15,641 bases of DNA from CAYMRB01 sp964392615 (GCA_964392615.1 CAYMRB010000233.1:1-15641); one strand, 5' to 3'. Counted from the stretch's first letter, positions 1-6,142 are shown. The notes: a model not told the origin generated them from the letters alone. Numbers and translations are program-made.

Positions 1-354
1 CCAGTCGAGCGAATCGATGACGACCGTCTGGAAGTCGTGCTGCTCGCGGTAGAGCGCGGTGAGCGCCTGCAGCACCCCTTCGAAGCTCTCCATTAGCGGA
101 AAGCGCGTGCAGTCGAGGTCTCCCGTGCCATCCTCCGTCGGCACGAAGATCGCTCCGGGCGCCTGCGCGGCGAACGTGCTCTTGCCGACACCTTGCACGC
201 CGTAGACGAGCGTGCGGCGCGGCCCGGGGTGCTTGCCGCACTGTAGCTGCGACAGAAGCGACGGCTTCTGCGGCTTCGTCCTCGCCTTCCTCTCTCGCGT
301 GTTCGAACGGGGCGCGGTCGTCAGGGTCGCGTCGAGCATTGGCGTATTGCTCAT
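1..354 (-). CDS. Phage-type AAA/RecA-like nucleotide-binding protein (AAA_24-like), N-terminal part, cut by window edge
   Basis: The minus strand reads 118 codons from an ATG at 352-354 with no stop before the window edge, so only the N-terminus is visible. After about 35 basic, low-complexity residues comes a P-loop, VYGVQGVGKST (Walker A), then FVPTEDGTGDLD, and a hydrophobic strand ending in VVIDSLDW (Walker B, D/S type). This order is that of the phage AAA_24 family of RecA-fold ATPases, which sit beside DUF669 and DUF2800 genes in phage replication and recombination modules. The family is thought to act with ssDNA-binding proteins in recombination or replication; that role is inferred from context. 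A strong Shine-Dalgarno (AGAGGAGGAG, 358-367) lies 3 nt before the start. A SOS-like box and a TATACT -10 candidate lie about 110-150 bp upstream. It is transcribed away from the replication operon at 5268-12717, which lacks such an ATPase. Family assignment is fairly sure; the exact role is not. Confidence 0.85.
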   Translation of the reverse strand, partial: MSNTPMLDATLTTAPRSNTRERKARTKPQKPSLLSQLQCGKHPGPRRTLVYGVQGVGKSTFAAQAPGAIFVPTEDGTGDLDCTRFPLMESFEGVLQALTALYREQHDFQTVVIDSLDW

Positions 355-465
355 CAGCTCCTCCTCTGGGGTGGGGGTGGTGGAAACGGTAACTGCAGGC
401 TTGGAAGGCTGGGTGAGGTGCCGCGGTCGCGGCGTTGGGGGCGGCAGTTGCCTGCCGATAAACAC

Positions 466-479
466 AGTATACCACTATA
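466..479 (-). promoter_or_regulatory. Candidate promoter -10 region with GTATA-N4-TATAC inverted repeat
   Basis: On the minus strand TATAGT (474-479) and TATACT (466-471) lie in tandem, the latter a close match to a sigma-70 -10 box, about 110 bp upstream of the ATPase start. No good -35 hexamer is visible at 16-18 bp. The same bases form a perfect inverted repeat, GTATA-N4-TATAC (467-480), and on the plus strand a direct repeat TATACC-N2-TATACC (468-481), so they could also be a repressor operator. This is the only AT-rich patch in the gap. Confidence 0.4.
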
Positions 480-490
480 CCCCGCCATCG

Positions 491-504
491 CGAACAGTTG
501 TTCG
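491..504. promoter_or_regulatory. LexA-like SOS box
   Basis: The sequence CGAACAGTTGTTCG is CGAAC-N4-GTTCG, the core of the LexA/DinR box known from Gram-positive bacteria and actinobacteria. It lies 10 bp beyond the tandem -10-like hexamers of the minus-strand promoter candidate, about where a -35 would be, so a bound repressor would block the ATPase promoter. LexA sites differ between phyla, and in an inferred planctomycete the host LexA may prefer another sequence. Element-encoded repressors also use such palindromes. The match is exact in both arms; the function is inferred. Confidence 0.45.
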
Positions 505-623
505 CCGTAGAGTGAAATACTATTGACTGGCCAAAGGCGGAAACGTCGCCCCTTCGTGACACTGGGCACGCATGGATGCGCATCCGAGACGGAGCGCATA
601 GTGCATATACATTCATGCCGCTC

Positions 624-647
624 GGAGCCGCGGAGCCGCGGAGCCGC
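624..647. repeat. Three tandem copies of an 8-bp unit GGAGCCGC
   Basis: Units at 624-631, 632-639 and 640-647 are identical. The array lies in non-coding sequence downstream of the sigma-fusion gene and upstream of the left-edge ATPase. It could be a slippage product or a small binding-site array; nothing points to a function. Confidence 0.7.
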
Positions 648-709
648 CGAGGACGGCGGCGCCGCGGCCACGGTCTCGACGCTGGATCTACCTCGGACGT
701 CGAGAGCTC

Positions 710-730
710 GGCGGTGACGCCTTCACCGCC
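710..730 (-). terminator. Hairpin downstream of the sigma-fusion gene
   Basis: GGCGGTGA (710-717) and TCACCGCC (723-730) are perfect 8-bp inverted arms around a 5-nt loop, 85 bp past the stop codon of the minus-strand sigma-fusion gene. There is no U-tract on the minus strand after the stem, so it is not a classical intrinsic terminator; it may aid 3'-end formation. Confidence 0.35.
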
Positions 731-814
731 CGCTTCACGACGAGATCGCACCCCGCTCGGGAAGAACCGTCAGCTCGCTCTCACGCTGTCTCCCCGAGCC
801 CCTCCCCCAACTCG

Positions 815-3562
815 TCAGAACTTCACCCGCACCGTCTCCGTCCCTTCGAGGATGACGGTCTTCGCTCGCGGCTCCTCATCGGGCAGACGAAGCTCCACCT
901 CGTAGCGCCCGGGTACGAGTCCCGTTGCCTCCCAGCCCTCCGCCTCCCCGGAATCGTCCACGGGTGACAGCAGCAGACTCGTGCCGTCGACGCCGCGACA
1001 CTCCAGCCAGCGCCGGCGGGATCGATCGCACGCTTCGGAGAACGTGATCAGGATCGACGCGCCTCGGCGGAGCGCTATGTCGAGGAAGACCTCGTCGCCG
1101 ATCGCCACGTCCAGCTCGCTATGGTAGGACAGGAACCCGCCCTTGTAGGCGCTGGCCCTGATCTTGCGCTTGCCCGCCGGGACGTTGCGGAGCTCGAATC
1201 GACCGTCGGCGTCGGTACGCACGCCAAGGAGGAGCTGCTGGTCGACGCTGACAGAGACGTCCTCGAGCACGCGAGCGTCCGCCGCTGCGACGACGTGTCC
1301 GCGCAGGACCGCCGAACCGATCGTCCACTTCGCCTTGTGTGGCTCACCAGCGGCCAGCTCGATTTCGGCGACCTGCCACCGGTCGAGAAGGCAGAGGTAC
1401 TTGCCATCGGCGAGACGGTCGAAGACGACGACCCCGTCGGCGTCCGAGCGCCTGCTGAAGCGTAAGTCCCCCATGATCTTCGCTTCGACGTTCGGCACAG
1501 GGCGGCCGTGTTCGTCGACGATCCGCGCCTCGATGCTGGCGGTTCCTGCGATGTACCCGACCTTGACGCGGCGCTTCTGACCGGCATTGACCTGGAACAG
1601 ACGATGAGCTGGGACATAGCCTTCGGCTGCCTTGCCCAGCGCGCGCTTGGCGTCCGCCTCGAGTGCCAGCTTCGTGTCCCAGCTGATGTTCAAGCTGCTC
1701 AAGCCCGGCGGCACGTCTTCGAATGTGCACTCGCCGCGCACGTCGCTCCGCGCGATGCGATACGTGGACTCTCCCTGCGCGTGGAGCTTCACCTCGACAT
1801 CGGCGACGGGTTGCCCCGTGTGGCTCGACACATAGGCGACGACGGTCGCCACAGCCTCGGGGGCGCGACGCAAACGGACCTCGAGATCTGCCCGTTCCTC
1901 TTCCGGATCCGAACCGCCGGCGCTGTCCGTGACGTCTGCATCGCTCGTTCGATCCAGCACTCGCTCCGCGACGTATCCCGGCGCGAGGACCTCGTACTCG
2001 TGATCCCCGTCGCCGAGCCCTTCCACGACGCAGAGTCCCGCAGTATCCGTCACGGCCCGTCCCGGTCCGTCGGCCGAGTCGGACGGACTGAGCGAATTGT
2101 GTCGGCGGTCGATTTCGGAGAGCGCGTGCACGCGAGCGCCGGCGATCGGCTCGCCGGTCTCCGCGTCGAGGACGTGCACGGTGCGCGTGGCTCCTTCTCG
2201 CAGGACGACTTCGACCTCGGTGAGCGCATCCTTCTCGGGTACGAAACGCACGGGCTCGCTCGGATAGAGACCCGGCGACGCGCCTTCGCACTCGAGCTCG
2301 ATACCGGCGAGCCCTTCGGGGAGATCGAAGAACTCGAACGGATTGCCCTCCGCCAGATCGAACACCTCATCCAGCGCCTGGCGCCACGGCAGAAGCGGCT
2401 CGGCCTCCGATGCCGGAAGGGAGTAGAGCTTGCGGGTCGATCCGAGCGGCAAATCGAAGCGGATCGATCCGGACTGTACGAGCGCGCCCTGCTCGTCCAC
2501 GACGCGGATGAGGACTCGCGTGCCGTCGGCTTCGTCATCCTCAGCAGCGTCCGGCGGATCCTCCAGCGCGGCGCCGTCGGTGTCGTCCGCGTCGCCGCCG
2601 TCGGCAACCCCCTCGCGAGGATCGTCTCGAGAGTCGGCAGACTCGAACGCGACGGCATCGCGTTCGGATGTAACTTCACCGGATCCGCCGGCCCCGCTCG
2701 GAGGAGTGATCTCAAGCGCCGTCGTCGCTGCGTCGTCGGAACCGAAGCTCAGGATCAGCCAGGCCGTGAGGAACAGCAGGGCGATCGCTGCCGCTGCAGC
2801 GACCGTCGTCGACGACGAGAGCATGGAGCGGCGCGTTGCCCGCGCGCTCGGTCGAGACGAGATCGACGACTGCGACGACGTGTGCGCCGAGGCCTCCGGC
2901 GTCGGCGACGCGATCCGTTCGGGATGCCGCGCGACACACTTGGCGAAGCACTCCGCCATCTCCGCCGACAACGGCGGCAACTGCGGAAGATCGAGAAGGA
3001 ACGGCGCCACGCACGCGGCGTAGTCCGCTCCCAGGATACGACGCAGCTGCTCGCAGGCCGCGCGGATGTGTTGCTGCACGGCACGTACAGAGATGCCGAG
3101 CTCGGCCCCGATCGCGTGATTGTCGAGACCGGTGCGGACCTTCATGCGCACGCACTTGCGCATCTTCTCCGGGAGCGCCTCGATGGCCCTGCGCACATCC
3201 TCATCCGTCGCCGGATCGCGTGGCGAGTCGAACGGCTCTTCCGACAGGTCGGCAAAGGCGTGCTCGTGCTGCTTGTAGCGCAGCTCGCGGTTGCGGATCC
3301 GCAGTGCAGCGACCATCGCGACCTTCGAGATGAAGCCCGACTCCGACCGGATCGGCTTCTTCGGTGCGCACCGCGTGAGCATGAGCGTGAACTCGCCGAC
3401 CGCGTCCTCGACGAAGGGCCGCTCCGCGCGGCTTCGGAAGACCAGGCCCGCCGCGCGTGCGATCACGCGCTGGTACTCTTCGAGGACCCGCCGGAGGTTG
3501 TCGCGCGTACGATTCTCGAGATAGCGGGCCAAGTGGCCCTGCGTGCTGCTCGCCGTGGTCAT
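815..3562 (-). CDS. ECF-type sigma factor fused to a transmembrane segment and carboxypeptidase-regulatory-like domains
   Basis: A 915-residue protein. Residues about 20-100 resemble sigma-70 region 2, and 121-178 are a region 4 helix-turn-helix (IEALPEKMRKCVRMK, then IGAELGISVRAVQQHIRAA). A Ser/Arg-rich linker leads to one hydrophobic span at about 253-274, followed by an acidic linker (295-348). The rest is at least five beta-sandwich repeats of the carboxypeptidase-regulatory-like / Ig-like type, recognisable by VxDxxGxPVxxAxV followed by TDADGxFxxxxVPxGxxxxxA: about 458-532, 568-628, 671-735, 751-830 and 834-915. The layout predicts a cytoplasmic sigma domain tied to the membrane with an external sensory or binding portion. 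No anti-sigma gene is adjacent. ECF sigmas are usually about 200 residues; large C-terminal extensions are familiar in planctomycetes. There is no clear Shine-Dalgarno before the ATG at 3560-3562. A plus-strand open frame runs opposite, but the minus frame carries all recognisable domains. Confidence 0.85.
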   Translation of the reverse strand: MTTASSTQGHLARYLENRTRDNLRRVLEEYQRVIARAAGLVFRSRAERPFVEDAVGEFTLMLTRCAPKKPIRSESGFISKVAMVAALRIRNRELRYKQHEHAFADLSEEPFDSPRDPATDEDVRRAIEALPEKMRKCVRMKVRTGLDNHAIGAELGISVRAVQQHIRAACEQLRRILGADYAACVAPFLLDLPQLPPLSAEMAECFAKCVARHPERIASPTPEASAHTSSQSSISSRPSARATRRSMLSSSTTVAAAAAIALLFLTAWLILSFGSDDAATTALEITPPSGAGGSGEVTSERDAVAFESADSRDDPREGVADGGDADDTDGAALEDPPDAAEDDEADGTRVLIRVVDEQGALVQSGSIRFDLPLGSTRKLYSLPASEAEPLLPWRQALDEVFDLAEGNPFEFFDLPEGLAGIELECEGASPGLYPSEPVRFVPEKDALTEVEVVLREGATRTVHVLDAETGEPIAGARVHALSEIDRRHNSLSPSDSADGPGRAVTDTAGLCVVEGLGDGDHEYEVLAPGYVAERVLDRTSDADVTDSAGGSDPEEERADLEVRLRRAPEAVATVVAYVSSHTGQPVADVEVKLHAQGESTYRIARSDVRGECTFEDVPPGLSSLNISWDTKLALEADAKRALGKAAEGYVPAHRLFQVNAGQKRRVKVGYIAGTASIEARIVDEHGRPVPNVEAKIMGDLRFSRRSDADGVVVFDRLADGKYLCLLDRWQVAEIELAAGEPHKAKWTIGSAVLRGHVVAAADARVLEDVSVSVDQQLLLGVRTDADGRFELRNVPAGKRKIRASAYKGGFLSYHSELDVAIGDEVFLDIALRRGASILITFSEACDRSRRRWLECRGVDGTSLLLSPVDDSGEAEGWEATGLVPGRYEVELRLPDEEPRAKTVILEGTETVRVKF

Positions 3563-3887
3563 GTCTTGCCTGCTGAGCCTGAATCCCGGCCGCGTCCCAT
3601 CGCGGCTCTATGGATGTAGTTCCGACGAGCGCCGATCTGGCGAAGCTGAAAATCGGCGGAATGCGAAAAAAGCTCGGTGGACGCTCGAAGCGCTGGCGGA
3701 GGCGTTGTTTCCGTCAGTCAAGTTTTTCTACATCATCAGCGGCTTCGAGTGCAACGCCGGGCGAGCCGAGATCCGCGATGGGTCATGGGCCGCGCTTGAG
3801 AGGAACCGTGTAAGAATCGAGGGAAACCGTTACAATCACGTCACTTACAGCCCCAGCCCGATTCGAGATTCGGAGTGCAGCGTCCCG
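3563..3887. other. Divergent intergenic region between sigma fusion and HTH gene
   Basis: This 325-bp gap separates two divergent genes and must hold both promoters. The side near the HTH gene has the direct repeats and TACAAT hexamer listed separately. On the sigma side I see only a weak ECF-like candidate on the minus strand, GGAAC then 16 nt then CGATGG (about 3600-3630), which might mean autoregulation but is not a strong match. No further gene is supported. Confidence 0.4.
3803..3839 (+). promoter_or_regulatory. Promoter/operator candidate with two imperfect direct repeats
   Basis: Two related sequences lie in tandem: GAACCGTGTAAGAATC (3803-3818) and AAACCGTTACAATC (3824-3837). Their shared ACCGT cores start 21 bp apart, two helical turns, so both would face the same side of the DNA. 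The second copy contains TACAAT (3831-3836), a good -10 hexamer; the weak -35 candidate GTGTAA (3808-3813, 17-bp spacer) falls in the first copy. The site is about 50 bp before the HTH gene start. Such tandem operators fit autoregulation by a small antitoxin-like DNA-binding protein, which is inference. Confidence 0.45.
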
Positions 3888-4124
3888 ATGGAAGAGGAGC
3901 TCACGACCCAGCAGGCAGCCGACCTCCTGAACGTGTCGCGCGAGTACATCGTGCGCCTACTCGACGAGGGGCGGATTCCGAGCGTGAAGACCGGGCAACA
4001 CCGTCGGGTCCTCGTGCGAGACGTCTTGGCGTTCAAAGGCGAGCGCGACAGAGAACGCCGGAGGGCACTGGACGAGCTCACGCGCGCGAGCGAGGAGGCG
4101 GGCGGCTACTCGGAACTCGGGTAG
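3888..4124 (+). CDS. Excisionase-family HTH protein, antitoxin-like
   Basis: A 78-residue protein. Residues 4-51 form an HTH_17/excisionase-type winged helix: LTTQQAADLLNVSREYIVRL is the helix-turn-helix and GQHRRVLVRDVLAFK the wing and following helix. The C-terminus (about 52-78) is a charged helix with LDELTRASEEAGGY. This arrangement is typical of small antitoxins usually encoded directly before a PIN-domain nuclease. Here the next gene is a DUF433 protein 110 bp downstream and no PIN gene is visible, so it may be an orphan. The open frame extends upstream to 3543, but the extra residues lack family similarity. The ATG at 3888 precedes the conserved domain by three residues, and a GGAG at 3872-3875 is a rather distant ribosome binding site. 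It could instead be a small regulator or excisionase of the neighbouring element. Confidence 0.8.
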   Translation: MEEELTTQQAADLLNVSREYIVRLLDEGRIPSVKTGQHRRVLVRDVLAFKGERDRERRRALDELTRASEEAGGYSELG

Positions 4125-4234
4125 CCCCCGGGCCCGACGGGCTGCCGGGCTTGCTGAACCGATCGATCGATTCTACTCTCGACGAATGGCCGACCGACGC
4201 CTCGTTCAGCTTCGGCCGTCTGTGGAGACAGGTC

Positions 4235-4564
4235 ATGCCCGAGACTCCAAGCTCCTACGTCGCGAAGTTCCCGTCCGGCGGTTGGCGTGTGACCGGCAGC
4301 CGCATCTCGCTGGACTCGATCGTCCACGCGTACTGGCAGGGCCGCACGCCGGAGGCGATCGTCGCCGATTTTCCGCCCCTGATCCTCGAGCAGGTGCACG
4401 GGGCGATCGCGTATTACCTCGGACATCGAGACGTCATCGACGCTCACCTCGATTCGCAGCGCGGGCTCTGGGAGGAGCTCCACCGAGAAAGCGAGAGCCA
4501 ACACGCTCGGCTTCTTCAGCGCATCCGCTCGGACGCGGGAGGTGGCCATGACGACGTGCCATGA
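4235..4564 (+). CDS. DUF433 protein, probable antitoxin
   Basis: A 109-residue protein. Residues 12-72 carry the DUF433 pattern: GGWRVTGSRISLDSIVHAY, then GRTPEAIVADFPPLILEQVHGAIAYYL and the end of the domain at HRDVIDAHL. DUF433 is a small helix-turn-helix-like domain usually encoded just before a DUF5615 (PIN-like, Mut7-C-type) protein and regarded as its antitoxin. The residues after 72 form a charged helix, as in relatives. The chosen ATG (4235-4237) has GGAG at 4224-4227 seven bases upstream; the open frame reaches further upstream only as a shadow of the HTH gene. Its stop overlaps the next start as ATGA (4561-4564), the usual translational coupling of toxin-antitoxin pairs, but that next frame is only a toxin stub. 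Confidence 0.85.
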   Translation: MPETPSSYVAKFPSGGWRVTGSRISLDSIVHAYWQGRTPEAIVADFPPLILEQVHGAIAYYLGHRDVIDAHLDSQRGLWEELHRESESQHARLLQRIRSDAGGGHDDVP

Positions 4565-4728
4565 GCTCGCTGCGGTTTCTCGCTGACGAGGACCGAGAGA
4601 CCGTCCCCGCCACCATCAGTCAGCGCACTCCCCTCCGGCCAGGAGACGACGAGCGCTCGACTGCAAAATCCCGACGAGGCAGCCCACCCGCTCATAGCTC
4701 GCGAGCGCCGCCTCCTCGGAGGCTGTGA
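4561..4728 (+). pseudogene. Remnant of DUF5615-like toxin gene
   Basis: This 55-codon frame begins in an ATGA overlap with the DUF433 stop. It starts MSSLRFLADEDRETVPATI. The segment LRFLADED matches the conserved first strand of DUF5615 PIN-like proteins, normally (K/R)FLADEN/D with a key acidic residue, and its position after DUF433 is where that toxin belongs. From about residue 17 the sequence turns into Ser/Pro/Arg-rich residues with no family similarity, and it runs antisense over the 3' end of the convergent gene at 4616-4906. DUF5615 proteins are about 100-130 residues. I read this as a decapitated toxin left by a deletion or recombination near 4600-4615. The family match rests on few residues plus context. 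Confidence 0.6.
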
Positions 4729-4906
4729 CCTCGCCGTCGCGGGCTCTCTGCGCGAGTTCCTCCATCCGCTCGCGATCCTGTTCGCAAAACGCCAGTGACG
4801 ACACCCAGCTGGCTGCATCCCGCGAGAGACCTCTCCGCTTCGATGCGATGACTCGCCACAGGATGTCTGCCTCGTTGTTCGTCACGGCTGAGCTCACGGA
4901 CAACAT
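4616..4906 (-). CDS. Small conserved hypothetical protein, possibly the antitoxin-like partner of an HNH nuclease
   Basis: A 96-residue protein on the minus strand, mostly helical: NEADILWRVI near the start, LSRDAASWVSSLAF, DRERMEELAQRARDGEVTASEE and YERVGCLVGILQSSARRLL. I recognise this pattern from small proteins common in planctomycetes and cyanobacteria, often encoded just upstream of an HNH endonuclease; this is recall, not a search. The gene that should follow in its direction would lie left of 4616, but the plus-strand DUF433 and toxin stub are there, so it too appears partnerless. Start: the ATG at 4904-4906 keeps nine residues before NEAD, while a GTG at 4895-4897 with AGGA eight bases upstream is equally likely. 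A longer open frame reaching 5755 is low-complexity and not credible. Confidence 0.7.
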   Translation of the reverse strand: MLSVSSAVTNNEADILWRVIASKRRGLSRDAASWVSSLAFCEQDRERMEELAQRARDGEVTASEEAALASYERVGCLVGILQSSARRLLAGGECAD

Positions 4907-5267
4907 CCTACGAAGGGAGCGCCCCGCCGGCCACGCTCCACGACTGGGCTGACCGCCACAGCGCCCCCTCCCCGCCACTCTTTCGCCCATTTCGAGGTTT
5001 TCCCAAGAATGTGCTTCGCGGAAATCGCCCTCGATTGAACTACCTACATAGAGGGCGAACGGAAACGCCCCAGGCAGCCGCGCGGAGCCGACGAATCCGC
5101 GCTGACGTCGCCAGGAACGGTTCCCTGGCGACCTGATCGAACTGGCAAACGGTGGTGGTTGGACCCGGCCGGGAGATGGACCTCGCGGCACCGGAGACTG
5201 CGTGCGCGTACCTCGCCCGGCCGGCCTCTGTCCCCACCGTCCCCCGCCCCAGAAGAGGAGTGGCACC
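4907..5267. other. Divergent control region before the replication operon
   Basis: About 360 bp without a credible gene, between the minus-strand small protein and the first operon gene. It holds the 26-bp palindrome listed at 5107-5132, and a second inverted repeat with arms CGCCCTC (5026-5032) and GAGGGCG (5051-5057) around 18 bp. A TACATA hexamer (5045-5050) lies inside the second repeat, but I find no matching -35. The operon promoter is presumably here and is not of a form I can read. Confidence 0.5.
5107..5132. promoter_or_regulatory. 26-bp palindrome, operator-like
   Basis: Arms GTCGCCAGG (5107-5115) and CCTGGCGAC (5124-5132) are perfect 9-bp inverted repeats around AACGGTTC. The symmetry nearly continues inward (GGAAC / GTTCC) with one extra C. 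It lies about 135 bp upstream of the first start of the replication operon. It could be a repressor or replication-initiator site; as RNA it would fold into a strong stem. It has no adjacent T-tract. Confidence 0.55.
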
Positions 5268-5645
5268 TTGTCGAAGAGAAGCACCCTGACCTTCACTGTC
5301 GAGAACGGTCGCGTTCGCGCCAGCTCGAGGCACGCACGCCTGCAGCGCGGCCGCGCGCGCCTCCTGCGCAAGGTCCGCACGATCGCGGAGTGCGCCGTCG
5401 AGCAACACTCGCTGCGCCTCATGACGATCGAGGACGTGCTGCGCGAAGCCGACGCCGCCGGCATCGACGCCCGCGCGCTCGGTTCCGCACTCGGCGCTGT
5501 CTTCCGCGGTGGCGGTTGGCGTCCGACCGCGTGGTTCGTGCGCATTCCGCGCTCGCAGGGTCGCCGTCGCGCGCTGCGCGTGTGGGAGTTCACCGGTGCC
5601 GAGAAGAGCACCTCGTGGTCGGAAGATCGTCGGAGCGCGAGCTGA
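5268..5645 (+). CDS. Hypothetical protein, winged-helix-like, first gene of the replication operon
   Basis: A 125-residue basic protein I do not recognise by name. The middle part (about 40-110) contains EQHSLRLMTIEDVLREADAAG, then ALGSALGAVFRGGGWRPTAWF and GRRRALRVWEF. This looks like a small winged-helix DNA-binding fold of the kind found in phage replication regions, with a helix pair followed by a beta wing. I chose the TTG at 5268-5270 because AGAAGAGGAG (5251-5260) is an ideal Shine-Dalgarno seven bases upstream; the open frame upstream is Pro/Arg-rich and not conserved-looking. The stop is three bases before the next ATG. It may be a regulator or accessory replication protein of the operon; this is inference. 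Confidence 0.6.
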   Translation: MSKRSTLTFTVENGRVRASSRHARLQRGRARLLRKVRTIAECAVEQHSLRLMTIEDVLREADAAGIDARALGSALGAVFRGGGWRPTAWFVRIPRSQGRRRALRVWEFTGAEKSTSWSEDRRSAS

Positions 5646-5648
5646 ACG

Positions 5649-5945
5649 ATGGCGAGCCCGGTAGCCACCCGACGCCGAAGGCGCACCACGCAACTCGCAG
5701 ATCGCCTGCAGCGCCTCGCGAGCCTCGATCGACGACTGACGGTCGAGCGCCTCAAGGAACGCCTGGCCGCGATCGAGCGCGCGGACGGCGACTGCGAGCT
5801 CTGGCTCGCGCTCCTGGAGGCGAAGGTCCGCTACTGGGCTCTCCACGGCACGCGATCGACCGACTCGTTCCTGTCCGTCGTCTCTGGAACCTCTGCCAGC
5901 CCCCGGAAAGGAGTGACCCATTGCAAGCCCTCCATCAGCTGTTGA
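5649..5945 (+). CDS. Small hypothetical protein
   Basis: A 98-residue protein beginning three bases after the previous stop and overlapping the next gene by 25 bases. The N-terminus is very basic (TRRRRRTTQLADRL), then amphipathic helices (RLKERLAAIERADGDCELWLALLEAKVRYWAL). The last 25 residues are low-complexity and contain the ribosome binding site of the next gene. There is no strong Shine-Dalgarno, so translation may depend on coupling to the preceding gene. I do not recognise a family. The tight packing supports it being real. Confidence 0.5.
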   Translation: MASPVATRRRRRTTQLADRLQRLASLDRRLTVERLKERLAAIERADGDCELWLALLEAKVRYWALHGTRSTDSFLSVVSGTSASPRKGVTHCKPSISC

Positions 5946-6142
5946 TCGATCACCTCTCGCGCGGCAAGCGCAAGCGCGCGCGCGAGGCCATCGCCCACCG
6001 TATCGCCGAGCTCGAGCGCGAGCGCGACGCACTCGACACCGTGCTCGACGACCTGACCGCCGCGATCGTTGCCGACTCGCAGCCCGACGCCAGCGCCGGC
6101 GACGACAACGAACCCGCAACAACTCACGAGGAGGTCGCCTGA
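5921..6142 (+). CDS. Small coiled-coil hypothetical protein
   Basis: A 73-residue protein. Residues 1-50 are one long charged helix (LLIDHLSRGKRKRAREAIAH, then RIAELERERDALDTVLDDLT) with heptad-like hydrophobic spacing, probably a coiled coil; the rest is acidic and disordered. The start is a TTG (5921-5923) preceded by GGAAAGGAG (5905-5913) seven bases upstream, far better than any alternative. It overlaps the preceding gene by 25 bases and ends one base before the nuclease ATG. Its role is unknown; the position suggests an accessory factor of the nuclease or replication complex. Confidence 0.6.
   Translation: MQALHQLLIDHLSRGKRKRAREAIAHRIAELERERDALDTVLDDLTAAIVADSQPDASAGDDNEPATTHEEVA

Larger units (their letters stand above)
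505..814. other. Intergenic stretch without a supported gene
   Basis: Between the SOS-like box and the sigma-fusion stop codon I see no credible gene; the short open frames here are arginine/proline-rich and lack start signals. It contains a TTGACT hexamer at 523-528 on the plus strand without a matching -10, a 12-bp perfect palindrome GGATGCGCATCC (574-585), three tandem copies of GGAGCCGC (624-647), and the hairpin listed separately at 710-730. Confidence 0.5.

Noticed and set aside
301..308. GTTCGAAC palindrome as another SOS box
   Set aside because: It is inside the ATPase coding sequence and lacks the 4-bp spacing between CGAAC and GTTCG.
1508..3619. A 703-codon plus-strand open frame opposite the sigma fusion
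   Set aside because: It is an antisense shadow in GC-rich DNA. Only the minus frame shows sigma motifs, a membrane span and repeated Ig-like signatures.
4125..4234. Remnant of a PIN toxin after the HTH antitoxin-like gene
   Set aside because: I translated the gap in the forward frames and saw no PIN acidic motifs; only the DUF433 ribosome binding site is recognisable.
4907..5755. Extension of the minus-strand small protein to 379 residues
   Set aside because: The extra N-terminal part is Arg/Ser/Pro-rich, covers the operon control region and overlaps operon genes; the conserved-looking part starts near 4906.
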